From the NCBI RefSeq assembly GCF_000414115.1, contig NZ_AOPZ01000137.1:1-38013 (forward strand): DNA of 38,013 nucleotides, given 5' to 3'. Below the pieces are notes generated by a model. That model was not told the DNA's origin. It made no database searches and saw only the letters and a program-made list of their open reading frames with translations. Source of the DNA: Streptomyces aurantiacus JA 4570 (GTDB lineage: Bacteria; Actinomycetota; Actinomycetes; Streptomycetales; Streptomycetaceae). Made by a program: the position numbers and the translations under genes. Below are positions 15,105 to 23,185 of this stretch, piece by piece. Numbering within the stretch: position 1 is the stretch's first letter; each line of letters begins with the position of its first letter.

Positions 15105-15335
15105 ATGGCACACAACCCCCATGCTCCCCAGGGCGCCCCGGGCCCCGAGGGTCAGCACGACCCGGCGGGCTCCACTCAGATGTTCCGCGCCTTCGTCGAC
15201 GAGGCGCCGCAGGGCGGCGGCCGCGCCGCCCAGCGGCAGGCGGCGGCCCCGGCGGGCCCCCGCATCGGCCTCATCGTCGGGGTGGTCGCGGCGATCGCGA
15301 TCGTGGCCGCGGTGGCCTGGCTGGCGCTGAAGTAA
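15105..15335 (+). CDS. Small hypothetical membrane protein
   Basis: A 76-aa protein with a hydrophilic Pro/Gly/Gln-rich N-terminal half and one C-terminal transmembrane helix (IGLIVGVVAAIAIVAAVAWL, about residues 54-73), ending Ala-Leu-Lys. This is a tail-anchored or single-pass arrangement. No ribosome site precedes ATG15105, but a good promoter places the transcription start almost on the ATG. Streptomyces homologues are hypothetical as far as I recall. Function is unknown. Confidence 0.75.
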   Translation: MAHNPHAPQGAPGPEGQHDPAGSTQMFRAFVDEAPQGGGRAAQRQAAAPAGPRIGLIVGVVAAIAIVAAVAWLALK

Positions 15336-15341
15336 CGCTCC

Positions 15342-15367
15342 GGCTGATCAGGCCGACCTGATCAGCC
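15342..15367. terminator. Bidirectional terminator between convergent genes
   Basis: A perfect 11-bp stem GGCTGATCAGG / CCTGATCAGCC with loop CCGA lies between the small membrane gene (stop 15335) and the lipoprotein gene (stop 15389). Confidence 0.8.
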
Positions 15368-15388
15368 ACTTCCGCTCGGCTATTCCCA

Positions 15389-16234
15389 CTATTTCCACTC
15401 GATGTCGACGTCGCGCGTCTCGACGTGCATGCCCAGCGGAACGCGCCACCAGTCGACGCAAATCAGCCAAGTCTTCTTGACGGTCTTCCCGGCCCCGATG
15501 GGCGCCGGGAGCTTCCGCGTGGACTCGATGGTTCCCCAGTCCACGCCGAGGGCGCCGATGATGTGCGTACCAAGCGTGACGCTGCCCGAACGCACCGGTG
15601 AGCCACCGGTGTTGCGGAAGCTGACGGTCACGTCCTCGCACCAGCGCTTCTCGGCGGCGCGGCGCCGGGGTTCGCCGACCTTGAGGGCGGCGGGGCGGGG
15701 TGGGGCGCTGGTGCCGGGCTTTGACGGCGCGGAGGGTGGGCGCGGGCTTTCGCCGCCGGGACTGCCGGGACTGCCCGTGCTGCCGGGACTACCCGGACTG
15801 CTGGGGCGGGCGCCTTCGTTGTCCTCATTGGGGTTGTCGCCGTCGCCACGGCCCGGTGCCGAGCCGCCCGGCGCATCCGGCGGGCGTGAACCACCGCTGT
15901 CCTCCGCCGACTTGCTGTCCGGCCCCGCGGGTGTCCCCGAACTGCCGCCGGAGCCCGATCCGTTGCCGCCGGGCTCGGCACCCGTACCGCCCTGTCGGGA
16001 GGGCTTCCCGGAAGGCCCGCCGTCCAGCGGCACGAACTCCACGTCCCCGCGGGGCGCCACGGCCTCACCACGGCCCTGCTGCGGGCCGTCCCCGGCCGCC
16101 CCGGTGGCCACACGGCCGTCGCGCCCGTCGCCGCCGCACGCGGCCAGCAGTCCACCCACGCACAGCACGACCGCCGAGGCACCCGCAAGCGCGCCCCGGC
16201 GGCCACGGCCGCCACTCCAAGCACCACGAAGCAT
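15389..16234 (-). CDS. Putative lipoprotein with Gly/Ser/Pro-rich linker
   Basis: A 281-aa exported protein. Its signal peptide has a basic start (RGRRG), a hydrophobic core and a lipobox LLAAC with the lipidated Cys at about residue 33. Residues 40-185 are low-complexity Gly/Ser/Pro sequence (e.g. SPGSPGSTGSPGSPGG), probably a flexible spacer through the wall. The C-terminal about 100 residues form a compact domain with two Cys (KRWCEDVTVSF and WLICVDWWRVPLG) that may pair. I do not recognise this domain. ATG16234 has no strong ribosome site. It is co-oriented with sigN 98 bp upstream. Confidence 0.8.
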   Translation of the reverse strand: MLRGAWSGGRGRRGALAGASAVVLCVGGLLAACGGDGRDGRVATGAAGDGPQQGRGEAVAPRGDVEFVPLDGGPSGKPSRQGGTGAEPGGNGSGSGGSSGTPAGPDSKSAEDSGGSRPPDAPGGSAPGRGDGDNPNEDNEGARPSSPGSPGSTGSPGSPGGESPRPPSAPSKPGTSAPPRPAALKVGEPRRRAAEKRWCEDVTVSFRNTGGSPVRSGSVTLGTHIIGALGVDWGTIESTRKLPAPIGAGKTVKKTWLICVDWWRVPLGMHVETRDVDIEWK

Positions 16235-16332
16235 CGCGCCAGTGTGGCTGACGCCCCGTCAATTAGGAACCCCGTCAGCAGCAGTCGGCGGGAATCCAGG
16301 CCCCGGGCACCCCGCCGTGCGGGCGGCCGGGA

Positions 16333-17208
16333 TCAGTCCCCGATCAGCCCTTCCCGCAGCTGCGCCAGCGTCCGCGTGAGCAGCCGCGAGACGTGCATCT
16401 GCGAGATGCCGACCTCCTCGCCGATCTGCGACTGCGTCATGTTCGCGAAGAACCGCAGCATGATGATGCGGCGTTCGCGCGGCGGCAGCTTGGCGAGCAG
16501 GGGCTTCAGGGACTCGCGGTACTCGACGCCCTCCAGGGCCGTGTCCTCGTACCCCAGGCGGTCCGCGAGGGAGCCCTCGCCGCCGTCGTCCTCGGGGGCG
16601 GGCGAGTCGAGCGAGGAGGCGGTGTACGCGTTGCCGACGGCGAGGCCGTCGACCACGTCCTCCTCGGACACACCGAGCACGGCGGCCAGTTCGGGCACCG
16701 TGGGCGAGCGGTCCAGGCGCTGGGCCAGGTCGTCGCTGGCCTTCGTCAGGGCGAGCCGCAGCTCCTGGAGCCGGCGCGGCACGCGCACGGACCAACTGGT
16801 GTCCCGGAAGAAGCGCTTGATCTCACCGACGACGGTCGGCATCGCGAACGTCGGGAATTCCACGCCGCGTTCGCAGTCGAACCGGTCGATCGCCTTGATC
16901 AGGCCGATGGTGCCGACCTGGACGATGTCCTCCATCGGTTCGTTGCGGCTGCGGAAGCGGGCCGCGGCGTACCGAACGAGGGGGAGGTTCAGCTCGATCA
17001 GGGTGTCTCTGACGTAGGCACGCTCGGGGCTGTCCTGGTCGAGGGCGGCGAGCCGCAGGAAGAGGGAGCGGGACAGGGTGCGGGTGTCGATGGCTACCGG
17101 GGCCGGAGATACGGCCTCGGAACCGTTGAGCGCGTCGGGCGCTGATTCGCTCGCACTGTCTTCGAGCGTGAGCGTGAGCACCTTCGAGCTGCCCTGGTCT
17201 GCGGACAT
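16333..17208 (-). CDS. sigN: SigB-type RNA polymerase sigma factor, SigN-like
   Basis: A 291-aa SigB/F/G-type sigma factor. Region 2 is intact ([51 protein letters not shown]), followed by region 3 and a region 4 helix-turn-helix ([20 protein letters not shown]). I call it sigN because it is adjacent and downstream to a sigF-like gene, as I recall for S. coelicolor SCO4034/SCO4035, where SigN acts in aerial-hypha development. ATG17208 is preceded by AAGGGGG. The open frame extends further but without a ribosome site. A SigB-type promoter lies upstream (17276-17301), suggesting autoregulation or control by a paralogue. Confidence 0.8.
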   Translation of the reverse strand: MSADQGSSKVLTLTLEDSASESAPDALNGSEAVSPAPVAIDTRTLSRSLFLRLAALDQDSPERAYVRDTLIELNLPLVRYAAARFRSRNEPMEDIVQVGTIGLIKAIDRFDCERGVEFPTFAMPTVVGEIKRFFRDTSWSVRVPRRLQELRLALTKASDDLAQRLDRSPTVPELAAVLGVSEEDVVDGLAVGNAYTASSLDSPAPEDDGGEGSLADRLGYEDTALEGVEYRESLKPLLAKLPPRERRIIMLRFFANMTQSQIGEEVGISQMHVSRLLTRTLAQLREGLIGD

Positions 17209-17275
17209 GCCACCCCCTTGAGGTCGCGGACGGTCGCGGCCGGCGCTCCGCCGAAGGAACGCAGCCTCCACCTGA

Positions 17276-17301
17276 ATACCGGCGGTGGGGCCCCGGCAAA
17301 C
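17276..17301 (-). promoter_or_regulatory. SigB/SigN-type promoter of sigN
   Basis: On the minus strand GTTTG (17301-17297), a 15-nt spacer and CGGTAT (17281-17276) closely match the Streptomyces SigB-family promoter pattern (GnnT, 14-16 nt, GGGTAT/C). The start would be near 17270, about 60 nt before the ATG. Confidence 0.5.
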
Positions 17302-17451
17302 GCGGTTCCAGCAGAATGTCACATGTCGGCAACACGCTGTAGTGACTTGTCGACAACTGAGGGTGACATCCGTGCAGGAAAGAGGGGGTCTGAGACTTTT
17401 TCGGCCCCGACTTCGTCGGTAACGGCCAAAAGACTGTTCCACCCGATACGG

Positions 17452-18348
17452 TTACGCCTCGATCCGATTTGCGGACCGAAGCCGCGCGAAGCTTCTGGCC
17501 AGCAGTCGTGACACATGCATCTGGGAAACGCCCAATTCCGCGCTGATCTGCGACTGGGTCAGATTGCTGTAGTAGCGGAGCAGCAGGATCCGCTGTTCCC
17601 GCTCGGGCAGTTGGACGAGCAGATGCCGTACGAGATCGCGGTGCTCCACGCCGTCGAGGGCCGGGTCCTCGTACCCGAGCCGGTCGACGAGGCCGGGCAG
17701 CCCGTCACCCTCCTGCGCGGCCTCCAGGGACGTCGCGTGGTACGAACGCCCGGCCTCGATGCAGGAGAGCACCTCCTCCTCGGTGATCCGCAGCCGCTCG
17801 GCGATCTCGGCGGTGGTGGGCGAGCGCCCGAAGGCCGTGGTCAGGTCCTCGGTCGCCCCGGTGACCTGCACCCACAGCTCGTGCAGCCGCCTCGGTACGT
17901 GGACGGTGCGCACGTTGTCGCGGAAGTACCGCTTGATCTCGCCGACGACGGTGGGCATGGCGAAGGTCGGGAACTGCACGCCGCGGTCGGGGTCGAAGCG
18001 GTCGATGGCGTTGATGAGCCCGATCGTGCCGACCTGGACGACGTCCTCCATCGGCTCGTTGCGGCTGCGGAAGCGGGCGGCGGCGTACCGCACGAGCGGC
18101 AGGTTCGCCTCGATGAGCGCGCCGCGCACCCTGCTGTGCTCCGCGGTGCCCGGCGTGAGGTCCTTGAGCTGGGCGAACAGGACCTGCGTGAGGGCGCGGG
18201 TGTCGGCGCCCCGGGTGCTCGGCGCCTTCGCGGGCGGGGCCTCGGGGGCCCGGTCCTGTGGTGCTTCGGACGCCTGGGCGGGTGGCCCGTCGGACACCTG
18301 GGCGGGCAGTGCTTCGGGCGCAGAACTGGCCGGCACGGTCAACGCCAC
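17452..18348 (-). CDS. sigF: Sporulation sigma factor SigF
   Basis: A 298-aa SigB/F/G-type sigma factor with a poorly conserved Ala/Pro-rich N-terminus (about residues 1-45), then [19 protein letters not shown], region 2 ([36 protein letters not shown]) and region 4 ([20 protein letters not shown]). The sequence from residue 45 on agrees closely with S. coelicolor SigF as I remember it; SigF directs late spore maturation and its transcription depends on early whi genes. GTG18348 has GGGAGAAGG upstream. Its neighbour sigN follows 243 bp downstream. The two share region 2 and 4 motifs almost exactly and probably arose by duplication. Confidence 0.85.
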   Translation of the reverse strand: MALTVPASSAPEALPAQVSDGPPAQASEAPQDRAPEAPPAKAPSTRGADTRALTQVLFAQLKDLTPGTAEHSRVRGALIEANLPLVRYAAARFRSRNEPMEDVVQVGTIGLINAIDRFDPDRGVQFPTFAMPTVVGEIKRYFRDNVRTVHVPRRLHELWVQVTGATEDLTTAFGRSPTTAEIAERLRITEEEVLSCIEAGRSYHATSLEAAQEGDGLPGLVDRLGYEDPALDGVEHRDLVRHLLVQLPEREQRILLLRYYSNLTQSQISAELGVSQMHVSRLLARSFARLRSANRIEA

Positions 18349-18440
18349 CCCTTCTCCCGCGAGTCCGGCAGAGCTCGATCAAGCTCGGTCGATCTCGGTC
18401 AACTCATCCGTCAAAAGCGGTCATAGCATCACAAGACATG

Positions 18441-18453
18441 TGCACTGTGTGCA
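18441..18453. promoter_or_regulatory. Palindrome in the sigF upstream region
   Basis: TGCAC-TGT-GTGCA is a perfect 5-bp-arm palindrome about 95 bp before the sigF GTG, in an unusually A/T-rich stretch (18415-18480) that also contains possible -10 elements on the minus strand. It is a candidate binding site for a developmental regulator; I cannot assign one. Confidence 0.35.
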
Positions 18454-18500
18454 AGCACCTGATAACTCCGTGTTGAGCGGCAAGTTGGGGCGTACGACGC

Positions 18501-18532
18501 GAAAAGGCCCCGCACCATTCCGGTGCGGGGCC
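18501..18532 (-). terminator. Intrinsic terminator of the Dabb gene
   Basis: An 11-bp stem GGCCCCGCACC / GGTGCGGGGCC with loop ATTCC is followed, on the minus strand, by TTTTC. It insulates sigF from the upstream Dabb gene. Confidence 0.88.
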
Positions 18533-18590
18533 GTGGGGCGTTCTCGCGTGCGGGGCCCGCGGGATGTGCTCGCGCGGGCCGGTACGCGGG

Positions 18591-18869
18591 TCAGAACTCG
18601 TAGTCGGCGATCACCCACGTGGCGAACTCGCGCCACTGCGCGACGCCCGCCTGGTGGGCCGGGTGGTCCAGGTACCGCTGGAGCGCGTCGGCGTCCTCGG
18701 CGTAGTCGTACGCGATGGGGCGCTCGGAGATGTTCCAGGCGCACTCCCAGAACCGCAGCTCGGGGACGAGCCCGCCGAGCTCCTCGAATGCCTTGACGCC
18801 CGCGACGACGCGCGGGTCGTCCCGCCGTACACCGTCGTTGAGCTTGAAGAGGACCAGATGGCGGATCAC
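18591..18869 (-). CDS. Dabb (stress-responsive alpha/beta barrel) family protein
   Basis: A 92-aa dimeric ferredoxin-fold protein. It begins VIRHLVLFKLNDG, the Dabb signature; its middle strand RFWECAWNISERPIAYDYA and the end LDHPAHQAGV...WVIADYEF fit the family. Members include stress-induced proteins and some polyketide cyclases; this one's role is unknown. GTG18869 has GGGAGC 5 nt upstream. The gene starts 23 bp after a small membrane gene and probably shares its transcript. Confidence 0.88.
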   Translation of the reverse strand: MIRHLVLFKLNDGVRRDDPRVVAGVKAFEELGGLVPELRFWECAWNISERPIAYDYAEDADALQRYLDHPAHQAGVAQWREFATWVIADYEF

Positions 18870-18892
18870 GGGTGCTCCCAGCGGTCGGGCGG

Positions 18893-19072
18893 TCAGTCGT
18901 CCTTGCCGCCGTTGGCGAGCCACGTCATGAAGTCGCCGATGGCCTTGGCGGCGTTCGAAATGCCCTCGAACCCTACCTGGACGTAGTCCGCCGCCTTGGC
19001 CGGGTCGGTGATGATCACGTACAGGACGAACACGACGAGCACGAAGAGAACGATCTTCTTCGGGTCCTTCAC
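18893..19072 (-). CDS. Small single-pass membrane protein, hypothetical
   Basis: A 59-aa protein: a charged start (VKDPKK), one transmembrane helix (IVLFVLVVFVLYVIITDP, about residues 7-24) and an amphipathic C-terminal segment (YVQVGFEGISNAAKAIGDFM). GTG19072 has an excellent GGGGAGG 7 nt upstream. I recall similar short proteins upstream of sigF in other Streptomyces. Function is unknown. Confidence 0.8.
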   Translation of the reverse strand: MKDPKKIVLFVLVVFVLYVIITDPAKAADYVQVGFEGISNAAKAIGDFMTWLANGGKDD

Positions 19073-19370
19073 GCTGTGGCCTCCCCTTGCCCGCCTGTCC
19101 CCGTACGCATCCCCGCACCCCGTGTGCCGTTTGTTCCGCCTGTGCCGGGCGAGTCTAACGTGGCCCGAACTCACCTGGTTTTTAAGGACCAATGACCCGG
19201 GGGCAGGGGCCCTTGGACTGCGGCTTCGCGGGTTGCCGGGGCGCAGGATGGGTGGTGAGCCCGGCGGATCTGGCAGGAATCCACGGGCCCGGGACCGGCC
19301 TCCACTGCGGGGTCCGCGCCGTCCTCTTCCCCCGGTGACGGCGTTGACCGGTGAGTTCTGGTCCTCATCG

Positions 19371-19453
19371 GGGGAGGCGGCTTGTCCCCCCGTTGCCGCT
19401 TCCCCCGTCCTATCGTGAGAAAGCCCCGGTGCCATGGCGGCGCCGGGGTTTTT
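19371..19453 (+). ncRNA. Candidate small transcript: two hairpins and a T-tract terminator
   Basis: The 467-bp gap 19073-19539 holds no convincing gene. On the plus strand it contains a hairpin at 19371-19407 (GGGGAGGCGGC / GCCGCTTCCCC) followed by an intrinsic terminator at 19423-19453: GCCCCGG...CCGGGG then TTTTT. No plus-strand gene upstream needs that terminator, as both flanking genes and the tRNA are on the minus strand. A short plus-strand RNA, possibly starting within 19180-19370, would explain it. A decayed gene is the alternative. Confidence 0.3.
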
Positions 19454-19500
19454 CCGTGTGCGTTCGGTGCCGGGAAGGCGCCTGCGCCGGGGGAAATGTG

Positions 19501-19529
19501 AAGGGCCCCGTCCATCGGACGGGGCCCTT
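19501..19529 (-). terminator. Terminator of tRNA-Ser(CGA)
   Basis: A 13-bp stem AAGGGCCCCGTCC / GGACGGGGCCCTT with loop ATC lies 10 nt after the tRNA 3' end on the minus strand. Confidence 0.85.
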
Positions 19530-19539
19530 CAATCAAGAG

Positions 19540-19624
19540 CGGTAGCGGAGGGATTTGAACCCTCGGTGACTTGCGCCACACTCGCTTTCGAGGCGAGCTC
19601 CTTCGGCCGCTCGGACACGCTACC
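19540..19624 (-). tRNA. tRNA-Ser(CGA)
   Basis: On the minus strand the acceptor arms GGTAGCG (19624-19618) and CGCTACC (19547-19541) pair, with discriminator G at 19540. The anticodon stem CTCGC/GCGAG encloses CTCGAAA with anticodon CGA (19590-19588), which reads UCG serine codons. The length of 85 nt fits a class II tRNA with a long variable arm. Confidence 0.97.
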
Positions 19625-19672
19625 GAGAGAGATCCTAGCCCAAGGTGGGCCGTGCTCTGAAATCCGTTTGGG

Positions 19673-20179
<507 letters not shown>

Positions 20180-20734
20180 CTAACGGACGGTCTCGAGGAC
20201 CTCCGCGGCTCCGAGGATGTCGGCGATCTCGTTGAGAGCCTCGCCGCTCTCCAGGCCGAGCAGGTCCTTCTCCGGCACGCCGAGGTCGCTGAGGATCTCC
20301 GTGTCCCCCAGCGGCCCGGCCGGCACGGCTTCGCCGGAGGCGTCCGTGCCGTCGCCGTCGTCGTCGGCCGTCTCGGACTCGCCGTCCTCCGTGCCGTCGA
20401 GGTCGAGCGCGTCCAGGTCGTCCGGCCCGTCGTCCGGGTCGCGGCCGAGCATCTCGTCGGTGAGCAGGATCTCCCCGTAGGCGCTGCGGGCGGCGGCGGC
20501 CGCGTCCGAGACGTAGATCCGCGGGTCCTCCTCGCCGTCCACGCGGACGACGCCGAACCACGCGTCTTCCTGTTCGATGAAGACGAGGACGGTCTCGTCT
20601 TCGAGGCCGCCCGCCTCGGCGGCGGCCTCACGGGCCAGGTCGGTCAGATCCGACAGGGTCTCCACATCGTCGAGCTCCGTGTCGCTCGCTTCCCACCCGT
20701 CTTCGGTGCGCGCGAGCAGTGCGGCGAAGTACAC
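20180..20734 (-). CDS. TadA-associated protein (tRNA adenosine deaminase-associated family)
   Basis: A 184-aa acidic protein of the actinobacterial family encoded next to tadA (TIGR03941-type, as I recall). The conserved N-terminal part (VYFAALLARTEDGWEA, ETVLVFIEQEDAWFGVVRVD, DPRIYVSDAAAAARSAYG) is followed by a highly acidic Asp/Glu/Gly stretch (about residues 103-140) and a Leu-rich end (LGLESGEALNEIADILGAAE). GTG20734 has GGGAGAG 5-6 nt upstream; an ATG seven codons earlier has no ribosome site. Its role is unproven. The tight linkage suggests it partners or regulates TadA. Confidence 0.85.
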   Translation of the reverse strand: MYFAALLARTEDGWEASDTELDDVETLSDLTDLAREAAAEAGGLEDETVLVFIEQEDAWFGVVRVDGEEDPRIYVSDAAAAARSAYGEILLTDEMLGRDPDDGPDDLDALDLDGTEDGESETADDDGDGTDASGEAVPAGPLGDTEILSDLGVPEKDLLGLESGEALNEIADILGAAEVLETVR

Positions 20735-20926
20735 CGTGACTCTCCCACTGTTCATAGGCGCCGGTTGGGGATCCCCCCGGCGGACGTCGGGGGCGGGAGT
20801 GCTGTTCCAAGCCCCGCCCACTCGGAATCGTGGCAGAAACAACGGCTTCAGGAGAGGTCTTCCGGCCGCTGTGTCCGCGTCGCGTCTCGAATCACGGGCC
20901 GCGTGCGCGCCACGGCCCCCTCGCGG

Positions 20927-21124
20927 CTACCAGCGGAACGTACGCATACGCATCGCCTGCCGCAGTCGGGCCGCCCGGGCGCGGCGCGGTGTCACCCGGG
21001 CCCGCAGCTCGCGGGCCTCGGCGAGCTCGTGCAGGAACTGGGCACGGCGCCTGCGGCGCTCGGCGTCGGTCTCGCGTGCTTCCCGGTCGGGCATCGGCCA
21101 CACCACCCCAGTTCGTACGTCCAC
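20927..21124 (-). CDS. Small Arg-rich hypothetical protein
   Basis: A 65-aa very basic protein ending RAARLRQAMRMRTFRW, with a helical stretch EARETDAERRRRRAQFLHEL. It is conserved beside upp in Streptomyces as far as I recall. The start is uncertain: GTG21124 gives VDVRTGVVWPMPDRE, while ATG21094 gives MPDREARETD. Neither has an ideal ribosome site. It is divergent from upp. The basic helix may bind nucleic acid, but nothing specific is recognisable. Confidence 0.6.
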   Translation of the reverse strand: MDVRTGVVWPMPDREARETDAERRRRRAQFLHELAEARELRARVTPRRARAARLRQAMRMRTFRW

Positions 21125-21185
21125 CTTCCCGCCGCGGCCCTGGTTGATGCCAGCGCGGGGGGATCGAGGGGCCACTTCGCCCGGT

Positions 21186-21191
21186 TACTGT
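21186..21191 (+). promoter_or_regulatory. -10 element for leaderless upp mRNA
   Basis: TACTGT ends 6 nt before ATG21198, so transcription would start on the A of the ATG. No Shine-Dalgarno sequence is present, which agrees with leaderless translation. No clear -35 is seen. Confidence 0.5.
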
Positions 21192-21197
21192 TGAACA

Positions 21198-21833
21198 ATG
21201 CGGATCCACGTCGTCGACCACCCGCTGGTGGCGCACAAACTCACCACGCTGCGCGACAAGCGCACCGATTCCCCGACCTTCCGGCGCCTGGCCGACGAGC
21301 TGGTCACCCTGCTCGCGTACGAGGCCACCCGGGACGTGCGCACCGAGCAGGTCGACATCGACACCCCGGTGATCCGGACCACCGGCGTCAAGCTGTCGCA
21401 TCCGCGGCCGCTGGTCGTGCCGATCCTGCGCGCCGGTCTCGGCATGCTCGACGGCATGGTGCGGCTGCTTCCGACGGCCGAGGTGGGTTTCCTCGGGATG
21501 ATCCGCAACGAGGAGACGCTCGAGGCGTCCACGTACGCGACGCGGATGCCGGAGGACCTCTCCGGTCGTCAGGTGTACGTCCTGGACCCGATGCTCGCCA
21601 CCGGCGGCACGCTCGTCGCGGCGATCCGGGAGCTGATCAAGCGCGGCGCCGACGACGTGACCGCCGTCGTGCTCCTCGCGGCGCCCGAGGGCGTCGAGAT
21701 CATGGAGCGGGAGCTGGCGGGGACGCCGGTGACCGTGGTGACGGCGGCGGTGGACGAGCGGCTCAACGAGAACGGGTACATCGTGCCGGGGCTCGGCGAC
21801 GCGGGTGACCGGATGTACGGGGCGGCGGAGTAG
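21198..21833 (+). CDS. upp: Uracil phosphoribosyltransferase
   Basis: A 211-aa enzyme that makes UMP from uracil and PRPP (pyrimidine salvage). The PRPP loop is [11 protein letters not shown] (residues 128-138). The substrate segment [12 protein letters not shown] is at 75-86, and the C-terminal uracil-binding [16 protein letters not shown] is complete. It starts [20 protein letters not shown], as in the family. It appears to be expressed from a leaderless mRNA. The 3' flank holds degenerate repeats and a hairpin shared with the convergent LytR_C gene. Confidence 0.97.
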   Translation: MRIHVVDHPLVAHKLTTLRDKRTDSPTFRRLADELVTLLAYEATRDVRTEQVDIDTPVIRTTGVKLSHPRPLVVPILRAGLGMLDGMVRLLPTAEVGFLGMIRNEETLEASTYATRMPEDLSGRQVYVLDPMLATGGTLVAAIRELIKRGADDVTAVVLLAAPEGVEIMERELAGTPVTVVTAAVDERLNENGYIVPGLGDAGDRMYGAAE

Positions 21834-21852
21834 GTAGGTCGCGGAGCTGTCC

Positions 21853-21966
21853 GGGCTGCGGGGCGCTTGGTTCTGCGGGTCCGGTGGGCTGCGGGGCGCT
21901 TGGCTCCGCAGGTCCGGCTCGCTTTGTTCTGCCGCGGTCCGTCTCGGGTTGCGGCCCGCTTTGTGC
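21853..21966. repeat. Degenerate ~33-bp tandem repeats downstream of upp
   Basis: The first two units (starting 21853 and 21886) share GGGCTGCGGGGCGCTTGG. Two more diverged copies with the pattern GGTCCG...CGCTTTGT...GCCGC follow to about 21966. No coding role is visible. Confidence 0.75.
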
Positions 21967-21967
21967 C

Positions 21968-21989
21968 GCTGAGACCCAAGGGCCTCAGC
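21968..21989. terminator. Hairpin between upp and the LytR_C gene
   Basis: GCTGAG-A-CCC, loop AA, GGG-C-CTCAGC forms a 9-bp stem with one mismatch. It overlaps the stop codon (21985-21987) of the convergent gene. Confidence 0.5.
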
Positions 21990-22644
21990 AGTTCTTGCCG
22001 TCGGTCGACGGTGCTTTCGAGGACGCCGGTGCGGGGTTGGCGAGTGCCGCCAGGGCCCGGTCGGCGTCCTCCTTCTTCGCCAGGTCCTTGAACCGGCTGC
22101 CCAGGATCAGGTCGACCTCCCCGCCCTTGCGGGTGTCGGTCTGCTTCTCGGCGCCCGCGATCTGCGTGCCGAGCACGGGCAGCGCGGTGTCGGTGGCCGC
22201 CCTGGCGCCGAGCAGTATCCCGGTGCCCCGCACCTTCTTGTCGTACGCCTTCGTCGCGTTGCCCACCTTGCCGATGGCGAAGCCGCGCTTCTTCAGCTCG
22301 TCGGCCGCGTCCTTGGCGAGGCCGCTGCGCGGGGTGGCGTTGAAGACGTTGACGGTGATCTGGCCCGGCTTGGGGAGAGGTTTCCGCTCGCCCCGCCGCG
22401 CGGGGTCCGCCTCCGCCTTCTTCGTGACGCAGTCCTTCGTGCCGCCCGCCGCCGACGCCTTGTCGTCGCCCGTGAACACGTCGATGAGCTGCAGGCTGCC
22501 CCAGCCGAGCAGGCCGGCCACGGCGAGCGACGCGGCGGCCGCGAGCACGATCCGGCGACGGCCGCGCGGGCGGCGCATGCGCGGGTATTTGTCTCCCTTG
22601 ATGCGGTATTCGCCGCCCATGCCGGGGGGAGTGAGCATGCTCAT
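21985..22644 (-). CDS. LytR C-terminal domain membrane-anchored protein
   Basis: A 219-aa protein. A short cytoplasmic basic segment (RMRRPRGRRR) precedes one transmembrane helix (IVLAAAASLAVAGLLGWGSL, about residues 34-53). The extracytoplasmic LytR_C domain starts near ITVNVFNATPRSGLAKDAAD (residues 95-114) and contains DELKKRGFAIGKVGNA and VDLILGSRFKDL. LytR_C domains accompany wall-teichoic-acid/LCP ligases, but here there is no LCP domain. ATG22644 is followed by a second ATG two codons later; neither has a clear ribosome site. Two Cys residues (in GTKDCVTKK and at the C-terminus) could form a disulphide. Confidence 0.85.
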   Translation of the reverse strand: MSMLTPPGMGGEYRIKGDKYPRMRRPRGRRRIVLAAAASLAVAGLLGWGSLQLIDVFTGDDKASAAGGTKDCVTKKAEADPARRGERKPLPKPGQITVNVFNATPRSGLAKDAADELKKRGFAIGKVGNATKAYDKKVRGTGILLGARAATDTALPVLGTQIAGAEKQTDTRKGGEVDLILGSRFKDLAKKEDADRALAALANPAPASSKAPSTDGKNC

Positions 22645-22768
22645 GGGCGCAGCGTAGTGCGGTGCGGCGGCGATGCCTACTAAATGATCATTGCTCGGTG
22701 GCCAGTCCGACCCGATCGGCGGCCAGTCCAACCCGAAAGGGTCAACGCGGGCCCGGGCCGGGGCCGGA

Positions 22769-23065
22769 TCAGCCCAGTTCGAGCACGCGGGCGTGCAGCA
22801 CCTGGCGCTGCTGGAGCGCGGCGCGGACGGCGCGGTGCAGTCCGTCCTCCAGATACAGGTCGCCCTGCCACTTCACGACGTGCGCGAAGAGGTCGCCGTA
22901 GAACGTGGAGTCCTCGGCGAGCAGCGTCTCCAGGTCGAGCTGACCCTTGGTCGTCACGAGCTGATCGAGGCGGACCGGGCGCGGCGCGACGTCCGCCCAC
23001 TGCCGGGTGCTTTCCCGGCCGTGGTCGGGGTACGGCCGGCCGTTTCCGATGCGCTTGAAGATCAC
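22769..23065 (-). CDS. Conserved actinobacterial protein (often labelled VapB antitoxin), ParB-like core
   Basis: A 98-aa protein starting MIFKRIGNGRPYPDHGRE. I recall databases labelling it a VapB-family antitoxin, but no PIN-domain toxin gene is adjacent. The second half resembles a ParB/sulfiredoxin-like core: PVRLDQLVTTKGQLDLETL, then DLYLEDGLHRAVRAAL (residues 69-84), where EDGLHR parallels the DGHHR box that binds nucleotide in ParB-type proteins. That comparison is mine. ATG23065 is divergent from the HerA-like ATPase gene, with 120 bp between them. Confidence 0.8.
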   Translation of the reverse strand: MIFKRIGNGRPYPDHGRESTRQWADVAPRPVRLDQLVTTKGQLDLETLLAEDSTFYGDLFAHVVKWQGDLYLEDGLHRAVRAALQQRQVLHARVLELG

Positions 23066-23185
23066 ACGGAAAGCCTACCGGTCAAGGCTCTCCGGGCGCA
23101 GCCTCGGCGGCCGAGTGCGACCCTGGGAAATGCCGCCGGAAACCGGGGCAAACCGGGAACTCTCAAGCCGGGAGCTGGGGCCGAA

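Noticed and set aside
22769..23065. Toxin-antitoxin module
   Set aside because: There is no adjacent toxin-like gene; the divergent neighbour is a large P-loop ATPase.
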